Source: Agapetus fuscipes (taxonomy: Eukaryota; Arthropoda; Insecta; Trichoptera; Glossosomatidae). From it: a stretch of 64,000 bases of DNA. Below the pieces are notes generated by a model, which was not told the DNA's origin, made no database searches, and saw nothing but the letters and a program-made list of their open reading frames with translations. The stretch spans positions 1,721,852 to 1,785,851 of the forward strand of contig OX637350.1 in the NCBI GenBank assembly GCA_951799405.1, written 5' to 3'. The translations under genes were made by a program, and so were the position numbers. Of the stretch, positions 9,249 through 19,225 are shown piece by piece (positions within the stretch are counted from its first letter, which is position 1; every line of letters starts with the position of its first letter).

Positions 9249-9787
9249 TGTTAAGAATATGAGTAATTGTGTTTGTCTGTGTGGGTTAATAATAAAGTCT
9301 TTGGAGTCTCTAGAAGTGAGTAAACATGATCGGTAATAATAATTTATGTTTGATAATTTGTTCGAGATTGGTTTAATCGAATGTTCTAGCAAAATCTAGC
9401 AAGTAGCGATTCTCCATGTTTCGAGAATGATCTTTATTTTTAATCTAAAATAGAAACCGAAATGCTCTGGACTTCAGAAATCATTATACCATTGAATAAG
9501 AGTTTTAGGCTTACACGGCCGGCTAATAATGCTGGAGTGAAGTTTTCCGGGATCGGTTGCCGTGATCTGTAAGAGCTGGAGCTTCCGGACGTTTCGCCTA
9601 ATTTCTACGATGGATTCAGCGGGAAGTATGATGATAAAGATGATCTTGAAGAGAACTATGATAACTCATTCTACCATTGTATTGTGCAAGTTTACAAAAA
9701 ACTCTGTATCCGAACCGAACGTGAAATAAATTGTTTGAAAAAATCACTGCAATTTTGATTAAATAGAACCCGAATACAAACATAACA
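9249..9787 (+). mobile_element. Solo LTR with 4-bp target duplication
   Basis: Begins TGTTAAGAATATGAG and ends AATACAAACATAACA (TG...CA ends). Flanked by ATAT at 9,245-9,248 and 9,788-9,791. No internal retrotransposon sequence, so a product of LTR-LTR recombination is likely. Contains TCTAGCAAAATCTAGCAAG and CATGTTTCGAGAATGATC, shared with the copies at 46.8 and 57.2 kb. Confidence 0.75.
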
Positions 9788-10015
9788 ATATATAAAATAT
9801 AAATTATGTATGTACATATGTGTGTGTGTGTACCTATGCATGTTCGCGAAGGACTCCTATACCTTTCGACAGATTTTTAGCATTTTTTCAGGAAACATGT
9901 ATAATACTCTCGAAATGGTTCCTGTGAATTTTGATGTCGATCGGATAACAAACATTTTATTCCCGCCATTTTAATGGTATTGAAAAGTTGGTTCCCATGC
10001 CTAACTTAGCCGCTC
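9788..10015 (+). mobile_element. Helentron-like 5' fragment
   Basis: ATATATAAAATATAAATTATG, then a GTATGTACATATGTG run, GACTCCTATACC, and TTTTCAGGAAACATGTATAA. This is the arrangement of Helitron2/Helentron-type 5' ends and resembles 50.1 and 50.7 kb. No 3' end is recognised nearby. Confidence 0.45.
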
Positions 10016-10195
10016 GCTAAATTCGGATAGAATACAATCATTGATGTTTGGAGATGCAAATAAAAAACAAAATTATTTTAATGATTGATTGTCAAAATAA
10101 ATTGCAAACACAAACAATAAATAGCTGACATATTTCATTTTTAATTGGCAAAAATAATTAAACAAATAGGCGTTTATGTATAGCTATAAGAAATT

Positions 10196-10924
10196 ATGTG
10201 GGCGGCTACATCCAGGCGTGATCATCTCCTGACAACTCGCGTACCACTCTCCATTGGGGGACAGCTGATTCAGCCGTCGGATTCAGTGAGACTTCTAGGA
10301 GTCACACTGGATCGGAACCTCACAATGGGAGAGCAGTTGAATAACACGGTATCCTCCTCGTTTTTTGAACTTCGCCAGATTAAGGCAATCAGGAGATGTT
10401 TACCATCAGGGGCGGTCAGGACCCTGGTTAACGCTTTTGTGATGTCTCGGGTTGACTATTGCTCAACGCTGTATATAGGTCAGCCGAAAAAACAGTTCAG
10501 CCGACTACAATCTGTGCTGAACTCTGCAGCAAGACTCATTTTCGGGATGTCCAAATTTAATCATATTACTCCATTGTTGAAAGAACTGCATTGGCTTCGT
10601 TTTCCGGAGAGGGTGGTCTACCGTGTTTGTTTGATGGTTTACAAAGCTGTCAATGGTACGGCTCCTTCATACCTGTCTGACATGTTCTCACCTATTGAGA
10701 TAGATTTGAGACGCCAAACTCTCAGATCTGCAGGGTGTGGGGTGGTTGACTTAGTCCAGCCGTCACGTCAGACACGCACTAATTTTGGGGACCGTGCTTT
10801 CCGGTTTGCGGGCCCAATGGAGTGGAACAGACTACCACCTAATGTGAGGAAGGCAGAAACTGTTGGTGTCTTTAAAGGAGCACTAAAGACGCATCTTTAC
10901 AAAAAAATCTTATCCGTGATTTGA
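10196..10924 (+). pseudogene. L2-like LINE reverse transcriptase C-terminal domain (open, 5'-truncated)
   Basis: A 242-codon open frame covers the end of a non-LTR polyprotein. It includes SDSVRLLGVTLDRNLTMGEQ, the thumb-region ALRTLV-type segment as GAVRTLVNAFVMSRVDYC, then HITPLLKELHWLRFPERVVY and TNFGDRAFRFAGPMEWNRLP with FKGALKTHLYKK. These are the conserved C-terminal blocks of L2/CR1-group elements. The reverse-transcriptase catalytic motifs and the endonuclease are absent. The ATG at 10,196 is an accident of truncation and I do not regard this as a host gene. Among the four L2-like tails here it is the only one with an uninterrupted frame, so it is probably the youngest. Confidence 0.8.
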
Positions 10925-11010
10925 GAGGGCCCTTGAGGTGTGACACACACAAAAACGGCGCTCTTCAATTATGTGTACCTTATAAATAAATTATCCTTGT
11001 ATATATATAA
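10925..11010 (+). mobile_element. L2-like LINE 3' UTR and tail
   Basis: AGGGCCCTTGAGGTGTGACAC, ACACAAAAACGGCGCTC, AATAAATTATCCTT and a TATATA tail. The CCCTTGAGGTGTGA...AAAACGGCGCTC segment is almost the same as the 3' tail of SINE-2. Confidence 0.75.
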
Positions 11011-11017
11011 GGTGCAT

Positions 11018-11100
11018 GTATCGGTCCGTGGTCTAGTGGTTAAAACTTCGGACTAGTGATTTGAAGGTAGTGGGTTGGAATCCCAGCGGAACACGAAAAA
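11018..11100 (+). mobile_element. SINE-2 tRNA-like head, plus
   Basis: TCGGTCCGTGGTCTAGTGG and GTGGGTTGGAATCCCAGCGG are the A-box and B-box regions. The body is replaced by family D. Confidence 0.7.
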
Positions 11101-11104
11101 AAAA

Positions 11105-11410
11105 TTGTTTTTAATTTCGCTAGATTAAAATAAGCGATGCATAGACATCGTTGACAGTTAGTGCTAGTTTGTCTTATGTCCATCACAGGTAATTTCACAT
11201 GAGCAATGTTTGTATGTGTGCTGGACCAATGTGTCATATGAAAACTGAAAATTAATTTTAAAAATATTAAAAGCAACTATCCTTTATATATATAAATACC
11301 TTTTTTCTTAGCTTATATTGTATAGAATTTGTTTCATAAGACAATGTCATTGAAAGGTCATCTTTGAATAAAATGGTAGATAAGCCAAATAAGCTCTGAT
11401 GGGACGAGTT
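11105..11410 (-). repeat. Family D copy, minus
   Basis: TTGTCTTATGTCCATCACAGG, GGACCAATGTGTCATATG and GGTAGATAAGCCAAATAAGC are the reverse complement of family D at 48,135-48,378 and 31,760-31,985. Nature unknown. Confidence 0.6.
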
Positions 11411-11867
11411 GTTGATTACAGAGGTCAAGACCCACCCCGTGTTGTCGTGGCAAGAGATGCATTAAAATTCTGCAACTCCAAGTATAGGTAAAGTCTCACT
11501 TATCAATGGTCAATATACAGCTGGAAACATTTATTTACGATAAATTTATGGCTTTAAATTTTCTATTCATCTCTAAACTTTCTGGAAACTTATCGTTCAG
11601 AGTGTTTCCGTTTAAGTTGATTTGAATTATTTATCAAGTCGCTGACGATGTCTAAAAGTTAGTTCGTTGTAGCTTTTCGATTGTTATTACTTGAAGTATT
11701 TGAAAAACTTTTTTTGTAACCTGTTTCTTTTGCTCCGCGGACAAACGTCACATTTCTCTGTAACTAGAGTTCATAGAAAGCAACAACACTATATTAGACA
11801 TCTTTTGATCAAGAAATCCGTATTTTTTTTTTGGCATTTTGATATTTGAATATAGTAATCTATATTC
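11411..11867. other. No gene seen
   Basis: AT-rich intronic sequence without recognisable coding or repeat structure. Confidence 0.5.
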
Positions 11868-11897
11868 AAAGTTGCATAAATATAATATTACATTTAT

Positions 11898-12155
11898 GTT
11901 TTGTATTGTTTGTGTATTAACACTGTGAAAATTCATACTGTTATAGTTTAAAAATTTTTGAGGAATTCAAAAACACTGTTTATTTTCACATGAATATATT
12001 TAAAAAGATTACAATCTTTAGAGTAAGTTACTAACGTTTTCGACCTAGAAAGGTCGAAACGTTAGTAACTTACTCTAAAGATTGTAATCTTTTTAAATAT
12101 ATTCATGTGAAAATAAACAGTGTTTTTGAATTCCTCAAAAATTTTTAAACTATAA
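11898..12155. mobile_element. Hairpin element with about 105-bp inverted arms and 12-bp flanking duplication
   Basis: The left arm (about 11,941-12,048) and right arm (about 12,050-12,155) are near-perfect reverse complements meeting at CGACCTAGAAAGGTCG. One extra T in the left arm is the only difference I see. ATTACATTTATG occurs just left of the insertion (about 11,886-11,897) and at its right end (about 12,155-12,167). Arm pieces GAATTCCTCAAAAA and TTTTAAACTATAATT recur at 33.5 kb. Confidence 0.7.
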
Positions 12156-12189
12156 TTACATTTATGGTTCATATTTCATGCATTCTCAC

Positions 12190-12417
12190 AATGAAAAAAG
12201 AGGTAAGGGTTGACCGAGAAAAGAATAGAGTTATCAGGTTGAGGAGATTGTGAAAGAATGGGATATACAAAGCGAGCGTAAAAGAAGAAAATGCATGAAA
12301 AAGGTGATGGATATGAATAAATTGAAAAAGGTATGTAAGGATAGGAAGAAATGGAGGCAACTCTGCAGAGGCTCTGGCCACCTCTAGCGGAATGGCGACA
12401 GAGTTACAGTTTACAGT
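12190..12417 (+). mobile_element. LINE-F C-terminal tail, plus
   Basis: AATGCATGAAAAAGGTGATGG, AAAGGTATGTAAGGATAGG, then CAGAGGCTCTGGCCACCTC and GCGGAATGGCGACAG. It encodes KCMKKVMDMNKLKKVCKDRKKW then RQLCRGSGHL, resembling the end of a non-LTR polyprotein. Family members lie at 17.9, 30.7, 32.0, 55.5-56.0 and 58.7-59.0 kb. Confidence 0.6.
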
Positions 12418-12637
12418 TACAGACACGTCTAAGTTCGCGATTAAACATGTCGCATGTGGACTTACAATTTTAAAACCCAAACTCCAATGCACATAAGCTC
12501 TGCAACTCTTGCCGACCTTTTCTAAAACAGAGCTGACATTGGCAAAGTAAACTATTTTAAAAATATGGGTGGTCAGCTATATATCAACCTATAAGTCAAG
12601 AAAATTATATCTTCATTTACTAATTTGTCATGTATGT

Positions 12638-12905
12638 TCCTTGACTTATAGGTTGGTATGCGGTTGACCACCCATACTGTAAAAAAATTGTTCACTTTGC
12701 CAATGTCACCCCTGTTTCAGGGAAGGACGGCAAGAGTTGCAGGGCTTATGTTCATTTGAGATTGGGTTTTTATATTGTAGGTCCACATGCGGCATGTGTT
12801 AGCGCGAAATTATACATGTCTGCTTGTGGGAATGCATTTCATATAAATCTTAAATGATATATATCTTTGCAGCTTAGATTAAATTAGATAAGATTAGATT
12901 AAAAA
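12638..12905 (+). repeat. Family A reference copy, plus
   Basis: Starts TCCTTGACTTATAGGTTGG and runs through ACCACCCATACTGTAAAA, CACCCCTGTTTCAGGGAAGG, CAAGAGTTGCAGGGCTTATG and GTGTCTGCTTGTGG-like sequence to TTTGCAGCTTAGATTAAATTAG. No tRNA-like A/B boxes and no terminal inverted repeats are visible. The short repeat tail suggests retroposition. Confidence 0.85.
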
Positions 12906-13284
12906 TAAGTTTCAGAAACCTTAACTCATTAGAAATCTACAAAAAAATATTTTTTCTAAAAAAAAGTTATGCTAAGCCATAGCACGCAAGGGTACTTTGA
13001 ATCCCAATTGTTTTATTAGAACCACATTTCATTGAGAAAAAAAATAAAACCTTTGTAATAAAAGCGATTGTGTAAATACAAGAAAATTCTAATGGAATAT
13101 TAAAAGAAAAGAGAATTTTTTTTTAGAAATATACACAGTATTGAGTTACAAATGAAAAGCTTGAAGGAGAGCCCGTCACGATATTTGTTCTGCTCCGGAT
13201 GGTGAAAGCAAAGGCTCATAATAAGCTGCCAGCAAACGAAACATTTAACCCCAAGCTCCCCGCTCAGAGAGGTGATAGGTTAAA
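12906..13284. other. No gene seen
   Basis: AT-rich, with poly-A-like stretches and no recognised element. Confidence 0.5.
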
Positions 13285-14005
13285 ACGGCACAGTGACAAA
13301 ATGATACATGATAGAACAACACAATGACAGTAGATCACATAACAAAATATCACTATGACAAAACAACACAGAAAATATATATCACTTTAACAAAACAACA
13401 CAAGGGTTTTGTCCTTGTGTGACAAAACATTGAATACCTAAAATAGAGCATTCCATAAACGACACTTTAAAAAATTATCGCATGACAAAACATCACGGAA
13501 TACGAAAACATTTATTTTGCTTCCACACGCCGTATGCGATCTAACCTTCGCGGATAACCCGGAAAGAAGTGTATCTTTATGTGCAGTTTAATTAGTTTTT
13601 TTTTTTATCTAATAATCATAATTTAAAGCGTTATTTTTTTGTGTTTAAACTTTATCAAATAATATATTATGCATGAGTTCCATTTTCTCATGTTTCTCAA
13701 GTCTAATTTTTTGTCATGCCGTCTATGGTGTTTTCTGAATATCAAAAATATCAAATGCTTTGTCATGTGATATTTTTTTCATGTGTCGTTTATGGTATAT
13801 TACGTGTTCTAGATATTTTGTCATATGATGCTTTATCTTTTGATGTTTTGTCATTGTGATGTAGGTATATTCCTGTGATGTTTTGTCATAGTTGTGTTTT
13901 ATCATATGATGTACTGTCATTGTAATGTTCTGCCATGTGCAGTTTTTCTGTCATGTGTCGTTATGCCATGTGTCGATTTGTCACTGTGTCGCTCTATCAT
14001 GGAAC
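13285..14005. mobile_element. Foldback-like element FB2 with inverted 15-bp arrays
   Basis: Left arm from GGCACAGTGACAAAATG (13,289) to about 13,510. Right arm from about 13,720 (TTGTCATGCCG) to GTCACTGTGTCGCTC (about 13,995). The centre holds a small SINE-1 3' piece (about 13,535-13,600). The left arm shares GACAGTAG...ATCAC and CAAAACAACA...GAAAATA with FB1. Confidence 0.6.
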
Positions 14006-14187
14006 CGCTCTGAGCATACAAACCCACTCTCACACCACCCACGGACCTTCCACCCTTACAACAATTGTTTATTAGAGAGGAAGAAAATAAAAATATTTAA
14101 CTATGCTGAAAGAAAAAATAATATACTTCTATCTGATCAAATAGTATTCATATGTTATGTACCAGGATAATATTTTACATCCACCTT

Positions 14188-14390
14188 GACTTATAGGTTC
14201 ATATGAGGCTGACTAACCATCCTGTAAAAAATGTTTCACTTCGCCAATCTCACCCAGTTTCAGAGAAGGTCGGCAAAAGTTGCAGGGTTTATGTTGTAGA
14301 TTTAGGTTTTATTTTGTAATTGCAAATTACACGTTTGTATTCATGGGCATGCATTTCATTCAAATTTTGAATTTAACCTTTTAGAAGATG
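14188..14390 (+). repeat. Family A copy, plus
   Basis: TTGACTTATAGGTTCATATG, CATCCTGTAAAAAATG, CAAAAGTTGCAGGGTTTATG, then GGGCATGCATTTCATTC. The tail is decayed. Confidence 0.7.
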
Positions 14391-14413
14391 AACGATTAAA
14401 TAATTTTGTTCTA

Positions 14414-14537
14414 AACTACGGCGAGTATATTCAGCTCTACGACCGGTTTCAGAAACAATCCGTTTGCATACCCAGGTGGCTAAATAATTACAGATTGTTT
14501 GCGAAACCGGTCGTGGATTTTTGTACTCGCCGTTGAC
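14414..14537. mobile_element. Short inverted-repeat element (MITE-like)
   Basis: ACGGCGAGTA...ACGACCGGTTTC at left pairs with GAAACCGGTCGT...TACTCGCCGT at right, giving arms of about 45 bp. Confidence 0.55.
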
Positions 14538-14539
14538 AA

Positions 14540-15254
14540 AAAAACGTTTATTCATTTTCTTTTTCTTTTTGGATGAATTATTACAAAGTCAAAGCCTCAA
14601 TCAATAAATTAAAACTTTCAGGATTGATTATTTACACAGTGAAAAGTCATTTTATGAGTCAAAACATTCATCAATGGCGTCATATTTAGTGCAGCAGCAT
14701 TCAAATTTAAAAAAAAACGTTTATTTTTTACAAACATTACATTAAGAGAAGAATGAGAGAAAGGCAAATTTTGTAAGATTCCTCCCACCCCTTTAATTAC
14801 CACCAGCCACCCCCTTTCGACTCTGAAAGGAGGAAAACTTGCAATTATTACAATGGCATCTTGAAGAAAGCATAAATAGAACAAAAGAACAGTGTGCAAT
14901 TTTTTCTCAGAATTATTTCCACTTCCGCGTTTGATATTTTCATAGAAAACAAATAAACAGCCTTCTTGTACTGCCTGTTACATGAAAAATATTTTTACCC
15001 CAAGTATAAAACGCTGTGTTATCTTCCTTCGATGAAGTAAATAGAAAATATGTATGGAAATTGAATCACTCACTATGGGTGGTTTGGTGTTTTCCGTACA
15101 TTTTTCAATTTATGCAATAAAAAGGGAGCTTACAGATAGCTTTATACTCGAGATGCTTTTCTCAGAATTTTCACAAGGACGTCTATTTAATCTATGTACT
15201 TTCAGATATTTTATAAGGGTAATAATTTTGTAGAATAAAACTTAACAAAGTTCA
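14540..15254. other. No gene seen
   Basis: AT-rich intronic DNA. Short frames only, none with domain similarity. Confidence 0.5.
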
Positions 15255-15705
15255 AGCCTTCCTTCTTTCCTTCCTAAGCCTTTCTCAGTCTACTCCTGAA
15301 CGTAGACTTCCTATAGCCTTCTTCATTTTGGTCTATCGGCTACTGTGTACAACCATCTTCTGCATGCAGTTCTCTTGGTGTCATCCAGCCACCTCAGTTG
15401 GGGTCTCTCCACACCCTTCTTGAACAATCTGTGCCACTACTGGACGATCCTTTTCGGCCATCTATCATATTCCTACCTTGCGACGTGACCAGCCTGGCAC
15501 CACTTTAAGCAGGCCACTCGCTGTACGACATCAGTGACACCAGTGCGTCTACGAATCACCTGATTTGGAACCCTGTCTCTGAGACTGACTCCTAGCATCC
15601 TTCTTTCAATGGCTCTTTGACACGTCCTCAGTCTGTTGGCGCTATCTTCAGCCCTATTGTTTCCAAGCCATAGTTGGATACTGGAAGCACGCATGACTCA
15701 AAGAC
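15255..15705 (-). mobile_element. RTE-like LINE C-terminal fragment
   Basis: The minus frame reads NRLRTCQRAIERRMLGVSL, RDRVPNQVIRRRTGVTDVV and ACLKWCQAGHVAR, the conserved C-terminal block of RTE-type polyproteins common in insects. Downstream sequence (to about 15,255) continues the domain with breaks. Same family at 34.1-34.5 kb. Confidence 0.75.
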
Positions 15706-16433
15706 CCTGTATACTATATCTGGTCTATTCTATACATAGACTGGGTAGGTATATTAATTCTAAAAATATATATTATTTTATTAGGAAGACAGCTTTTTAT
15801 AATCCGCATAGCCTTCATTATTTACTGTTAAGCAACTTATCGTAATCCGTACAGTATTTGAGCCATTCTTCCAATTAGTGTAACAAAACTATCTGTAGGT
15901 AAGCCTTTTGTGAAAGCCTCTTAGCGACATGAATGTAGGTACAAGTCTGTGTAACAAACAGAAACGCTTCTGACTGTTTGTAAGCCTACCGGAGAGGAAA
16001 TGTTAAGCCTATATATTTAGTTCTTCAATTGAATATTGTTCTGTGTTCTTACTTAGTGTGTTTTCATTGTTATATTCCTTGACTCATAGAGTTAAGAATC
16101 ATATGGAGCGACTAAAATTGATTTAGTTCCTAGCGGCATGAAACACCAGTTATTGAAGTTATCATTTCGTTACTATGGCAATCTATATACTCATACATGG
16201 TTACAATATACAACTTTAGTGTTGTCGAGGGTATAATCTTGAGCCGCTAACATTACAAATCAACCGCCATTATTATCGGACCTTCCTTTTTTTTCTTCTT
16301 CTTTTTGCGGTGTCACTTACAATAAAGATCGGAGATCATCATGGCTATATTCACCTTGGATACTCTCGAAATAGGGACTTGGTGCTTTGAAACTGAAATT
16401 ATTCATCATGATTCACATTATTTACTGATTTTT
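15706..16433. other. No gene seen
   Basis: AT-rich. A TTCCTTGACTCATAG family A start relic lies at about 16,076. Confidence 0.45.
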
Positions 16434-16745
16434 ACGAATGTATGAGTTTATGTCTGTGTATTTTTACTTATGTGTGTCTAGACGTTTGGATGGCTGTACC
16501 TACTCGTATTTGTTGGAATCTTCCGCTCGAGACGACTCTGACATGGTCTGGTGTACGCAAGAATATCCCTTAGTCACCTATAAATACGGATTGCAGTGCT
16601 TTGGAGGACATCAGCACCCAATTAGTACCAGAGTCATTAAACGAGAAGTTACTCATTTGACCTTTTCTTGACCCTTTTTTATAATGAATTTTTAAATTGT
16701 TTTCGCGAGCAACACAGAGCAATTATGTTTGCGAAATAAAAACTA
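16434..16745 (+). mobile_element. LTR-like fragment with TATA-type promoter motif
   Basis: TTACGAATGTATGAG, then CCTTAGTCACCTATAAATACGG and a C/A-rich stretch match the arrangement at 33.4-33.8 kb (TTACGAATGTGTGAT ... AGACGCCTATAAATACAG). CCTATAAATA is a candidate LTR TATA box. Ends not defined. Confidence 0.45.
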
Positions 16746-17069
16746 CGCACAATTATTTAGTCCAGATAAAAAAAAAGCGGTTCAACTTCCCTGCCATCCA
16801 TCAGCTCGCCGTCTATAATCAAGCTATTAAAGTAACGCGCAATTTCAGTTAACTGTTTCTCAAATTATAATGTCCCCGTAATAGAAAACGCTCTGGCGGA
16901 TTATTCAAGATTGTCAAAATATTATTAGGAAGTCACATGATTTATACCAGCGAATCCTAAGCTTTTTCATTTTGAAATTATTTATTTTTCATTACTAATT
17001 AGGTACAGCAAATTATCCATGACTGAAAAATAAAATTCATTTGAATTTATACTGTAAAGAAGAAATTAA

Positions 17070-17210
17070 AATCAGCCCTCTTGAGAGCCGGGAAAACCCC
17101 CAGTCAATTTTGCTCCCCCCCTGTGCCTTTAAAAGTACATAGGTTCCAATCGCATCATGCAACGCCTTTGAGAAAAAACAAGAAGTTACACTTGTAGCTG
17201 TGTAGAGAGT
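17070..17210 (+). mobile_element. SINE-1 3' half, plus
   Basis: TCAGCCCTCTTGAGAGCCGG, TACATAGGTTCCAATCGC and CAAGAAGTTACACTTGTAGC. Confidence 0.65.
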
Positions 17211-17239
17211 TCTTTTTGCGAAAGTAAGTATTGTTTAGC

Positions 17240-17668
17240 TGTCATATTTTGCCACTGCTGAGAGAACTGCACTGGCTGAGGGTCCGAGAGAGGGTGGAAT
17301 TTAAGTTGTGTCTCACTGTACATAGGGCCCTGAACGGCACGGCACCCCCATGTCTCGCTGAGCTATTTTCTGTCGATGGGACTTCAAAAAGACCACTACG
17401 CTCTGCCCTTACTGCTGTCAACAAGGTTATAGTGCCCAATAGAGCAAACACATCAAATTTTGCAGACAGAAGCTTTGCGGTGGCCGGGCCGGTTGCCTGG
17501 AACAATTTGCCCATCGGTGTTCGCGCGAACCAGCCTACCACCACCTTCAGAAAGGAACTGAAGACACTACTTTTCTCCAGAAGCCATGGCGCCCTTGAGA
17601 TGGTCCTGGACCATTAAATGGCGCCACAGGAAAGAAATCATCCATCATAATTATCATCATCATCATTG
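17240..17668 (+). pseudogene. L2-like LINE C-terminal domain (5'-truncated)
   Basis: Encodes LPLLRELHWLRVRERVEFKL, LNGTAPPCLAELF, SNFADRSFAVAGPVAWNNLP and TTFRKELKTLLFSRS, the same end domain as the copy at 10.2 kb but a different subfamily. The open stretch is about 128 codons (17,231-17,617). The 3' end reads GGCGCCCTTGAGATGG, then a spacer, then TTAAATGGCGCC, forming the shared hairpin. An ATC/ATT microsatellite tail follows (about 17,638-17,668). Confidence 0.75.
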
Positions 17669-17702
17669 TTTTGGCATTCAAAAAAAAAATCGTCTGTTCC
17701 GC

Positions 17703-18300
17703 ATCACAGTTCGGTCGACAGTTCAGTTGGTAGAGTGCTTGCATTCTGTACCGAGAGCTCGGTTTTGAATCCCACCGAGGTTGTCAGAAATGATTTCCCA
17801 TTTAGGTTTTTATTTCAAACCCAAAATAAGATACCGGCAGGTTTATCCAGCCTTCACAAGAAATGTATACCAGCCACTTCGGGAGCTAGAAAGATTTCAC
17901 TTCAGTGATTGGCGTGAGACTGTTACTGTTACTGTATTTTGCCGCCGTTTCACTGGGAGTGGCCGGTACCTCCGAAGATGCGTCTCCACTTTCATCTCTT
18001 CAACATTCATCACTTTCTTCATACACGTTCTTCTCTTATTCTCACTCTGCAGGTTCCAGGCCCTGTAAACCTGTAAAACTGTTACTGTATCCTGCCGCCG
18101 TTTCACTAGGAGTGGCCGGTACCTCTGAAGATGCGTTTCCACTTTCATCTCTTCAACATTCATCACTTTCTTCATACACGTTCTTCTCTTATTCTCACTC
18201 TGCAGGTTCCAGGCCCTGTAAACCTGTAAAAATAAATTCACTCGCCGCATGCGATTCCTTTGGGGAGAAGTTACACTATATGTGTAGCTTACTTGCGTGA
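17703..18300 (+). mobile_element. SINE-1 copy, plus, split by a LINE-F insertion
   Basis: Head GACAGTTCAGTTGGTAGAGTG and GGTTTTGAATCCCACCGAGG, body to about 17,917, then resumes at AAAATAAATTCACTCGCCGC (about 18,228) and ends ATGTGTAGCTTACTTGCG. Confidence 0.75.
17918..18230 (-). repeat. LINE-F tail duplicated in tandem (153-bp period)
   Basis: GCCGCCGTTTCACTGGGAGTGG at 17,941 recurs as GCCGCCGTTTCACTAGGAGTGG at 18,094, so the period is 153 bp. On the minus strand each unit encodes NLQSENKRRTCMKKVMNVEE, the LINE-F C-terminus. The in-frame period explains the open frames on both strands. Confidence 0.75.
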
Positions 18301-18734
18301 TTTTTTTAATTCTGCGCTAGTTTTGAAATGTCAGCAAATACTGACTCACAGTTTGACTAACACTGATTTCTTGGAACGATCTAATGGCACGCGAATAACA
18401 GCCACATCGTTAAAAAAAACGAAAGTCCAATTTGCACTTAGCCCATATTTAGACACAACTTCCACCACAGCTCACTGCGTTGACATAAGATAAGAAACCT
18501 GTTTAGATTAAGGTAATTTGTGAATAATTTGTAGACATTTTTTAATGCGTAGGCTCAGGTTCTTTAGAAGATAACAACTTAATGGCTATTGCGTTCTGAA
18601 TACAGTTTTTTATTTCGCTTATGAATCACAATTTTAAGAAATTCTCAGAGACAACATTGTAAACATTCTTTAGCGTTGTAACTAACTAGTTTAAATGAAA
18701 AATATTTTTTACACTTTTTTAATCAAATGTATCT
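18301..18734. other. No gene seen
   Basis: AT-rich sequence without a recognised element. Confidence 0.5.
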
Positions 18735-19225
18735 GTAATCTTTAAAATAAGTTGCAAAGATATATTGACATTTAAGGCTTATACTCCGATCGATAGCTCA
18801 GTTGGTAGAGTGTTTGCATTCTATGCCGAAAATTCGGATTCGAATCCCACCGAGGATGTCGAAAATGACTTCCTGTTTCAGTTTTTATTTCTAACCCAAA
18901 ATAAAATACCGGCAAGGTTTACTCAGCCCTAGTCGTCACAAGAAATGAGTAGTGGGAAACCCCCACTTCAACAGAAATGGTTGGCGTAAGGCCGGCCTTC
19001 TTAACTGTAAAAATAAATGGGTTCCACGCGCTACATGTGAACTCTTCAGGGAAAACGTAGTTAGATCTGTGGCTAAGTAGCGTTGTAGCTTTAGTAGGTA
19101 CTTGTAAGTTCGCCCTTACACATGCTGCATGTGCACTAACAAAAACAAACAAACCTCACTTGAACATAAATCTTGCAAGTCCTACCGCGCTTCTCTGAAA
19201 CCGGGGTCAACCACATACCACCTTC
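18735..19225 (-). repeat. Family A copy, minus, split by SINE-1
   Basis: AAGTTGCAAAGATATATTGAC and TTTAAGGCTTATAC at left; AAGTTCGCCCTTACACATGC and AACATAAATCTTGCAAG at right (19,090-19,225). The SINE-1 at 18,786-19,083 interrupts it. Confidence 0.75.
18786..19083 (+). mobile_element. SINE-1 copy, plus (nested in family A)
   Basis: CGATCGATAGCTCAGTTGGT, TTCGGATTCGAATCCCACCG, AATACCGGCAAGGTTTACTC, TGGTTGGCGTAAGGCCGGCC. Near full length. Confidence 0.85.

Larger units (their letters stand above)
11868..12602 (-). repeat. Family A copy, minus, split by two insertions
   Basis: Outer pieces AAGTTGCATAAATATAATATT (about 11,868), GGTTCATATTTCATGCATTCTC (about 12,165-12,187) and CAGACACGTCTAAGTTCGCG to AACCTATAAGTCAAG (12,418-12,602) form one family A copy when the hairpin element (11,898-12,155) and a LINE-F tail (12,190-12,417) are set aside. 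Confidence 0.7.

Noticed and set aside
10196..10924. Host gene of 242 codons
   Set aside because: All blocks match the C-terminus of a non-LTR reverse transcriptase and the frame is followed by the LINE 3' hairpin.
11941..12155. microRNA precursor
   Set aside because: Arms of about 105 bp are too long and too perfect, and the flanking duplication marks it as a mobile element. A small-RNA source is not excluded.
17897..18300. Frames of 117-131 codons with duplicated peptides
   Set aside because: They arise from the 153-bp duplication of a LINE-F tail inside a SINE-1.
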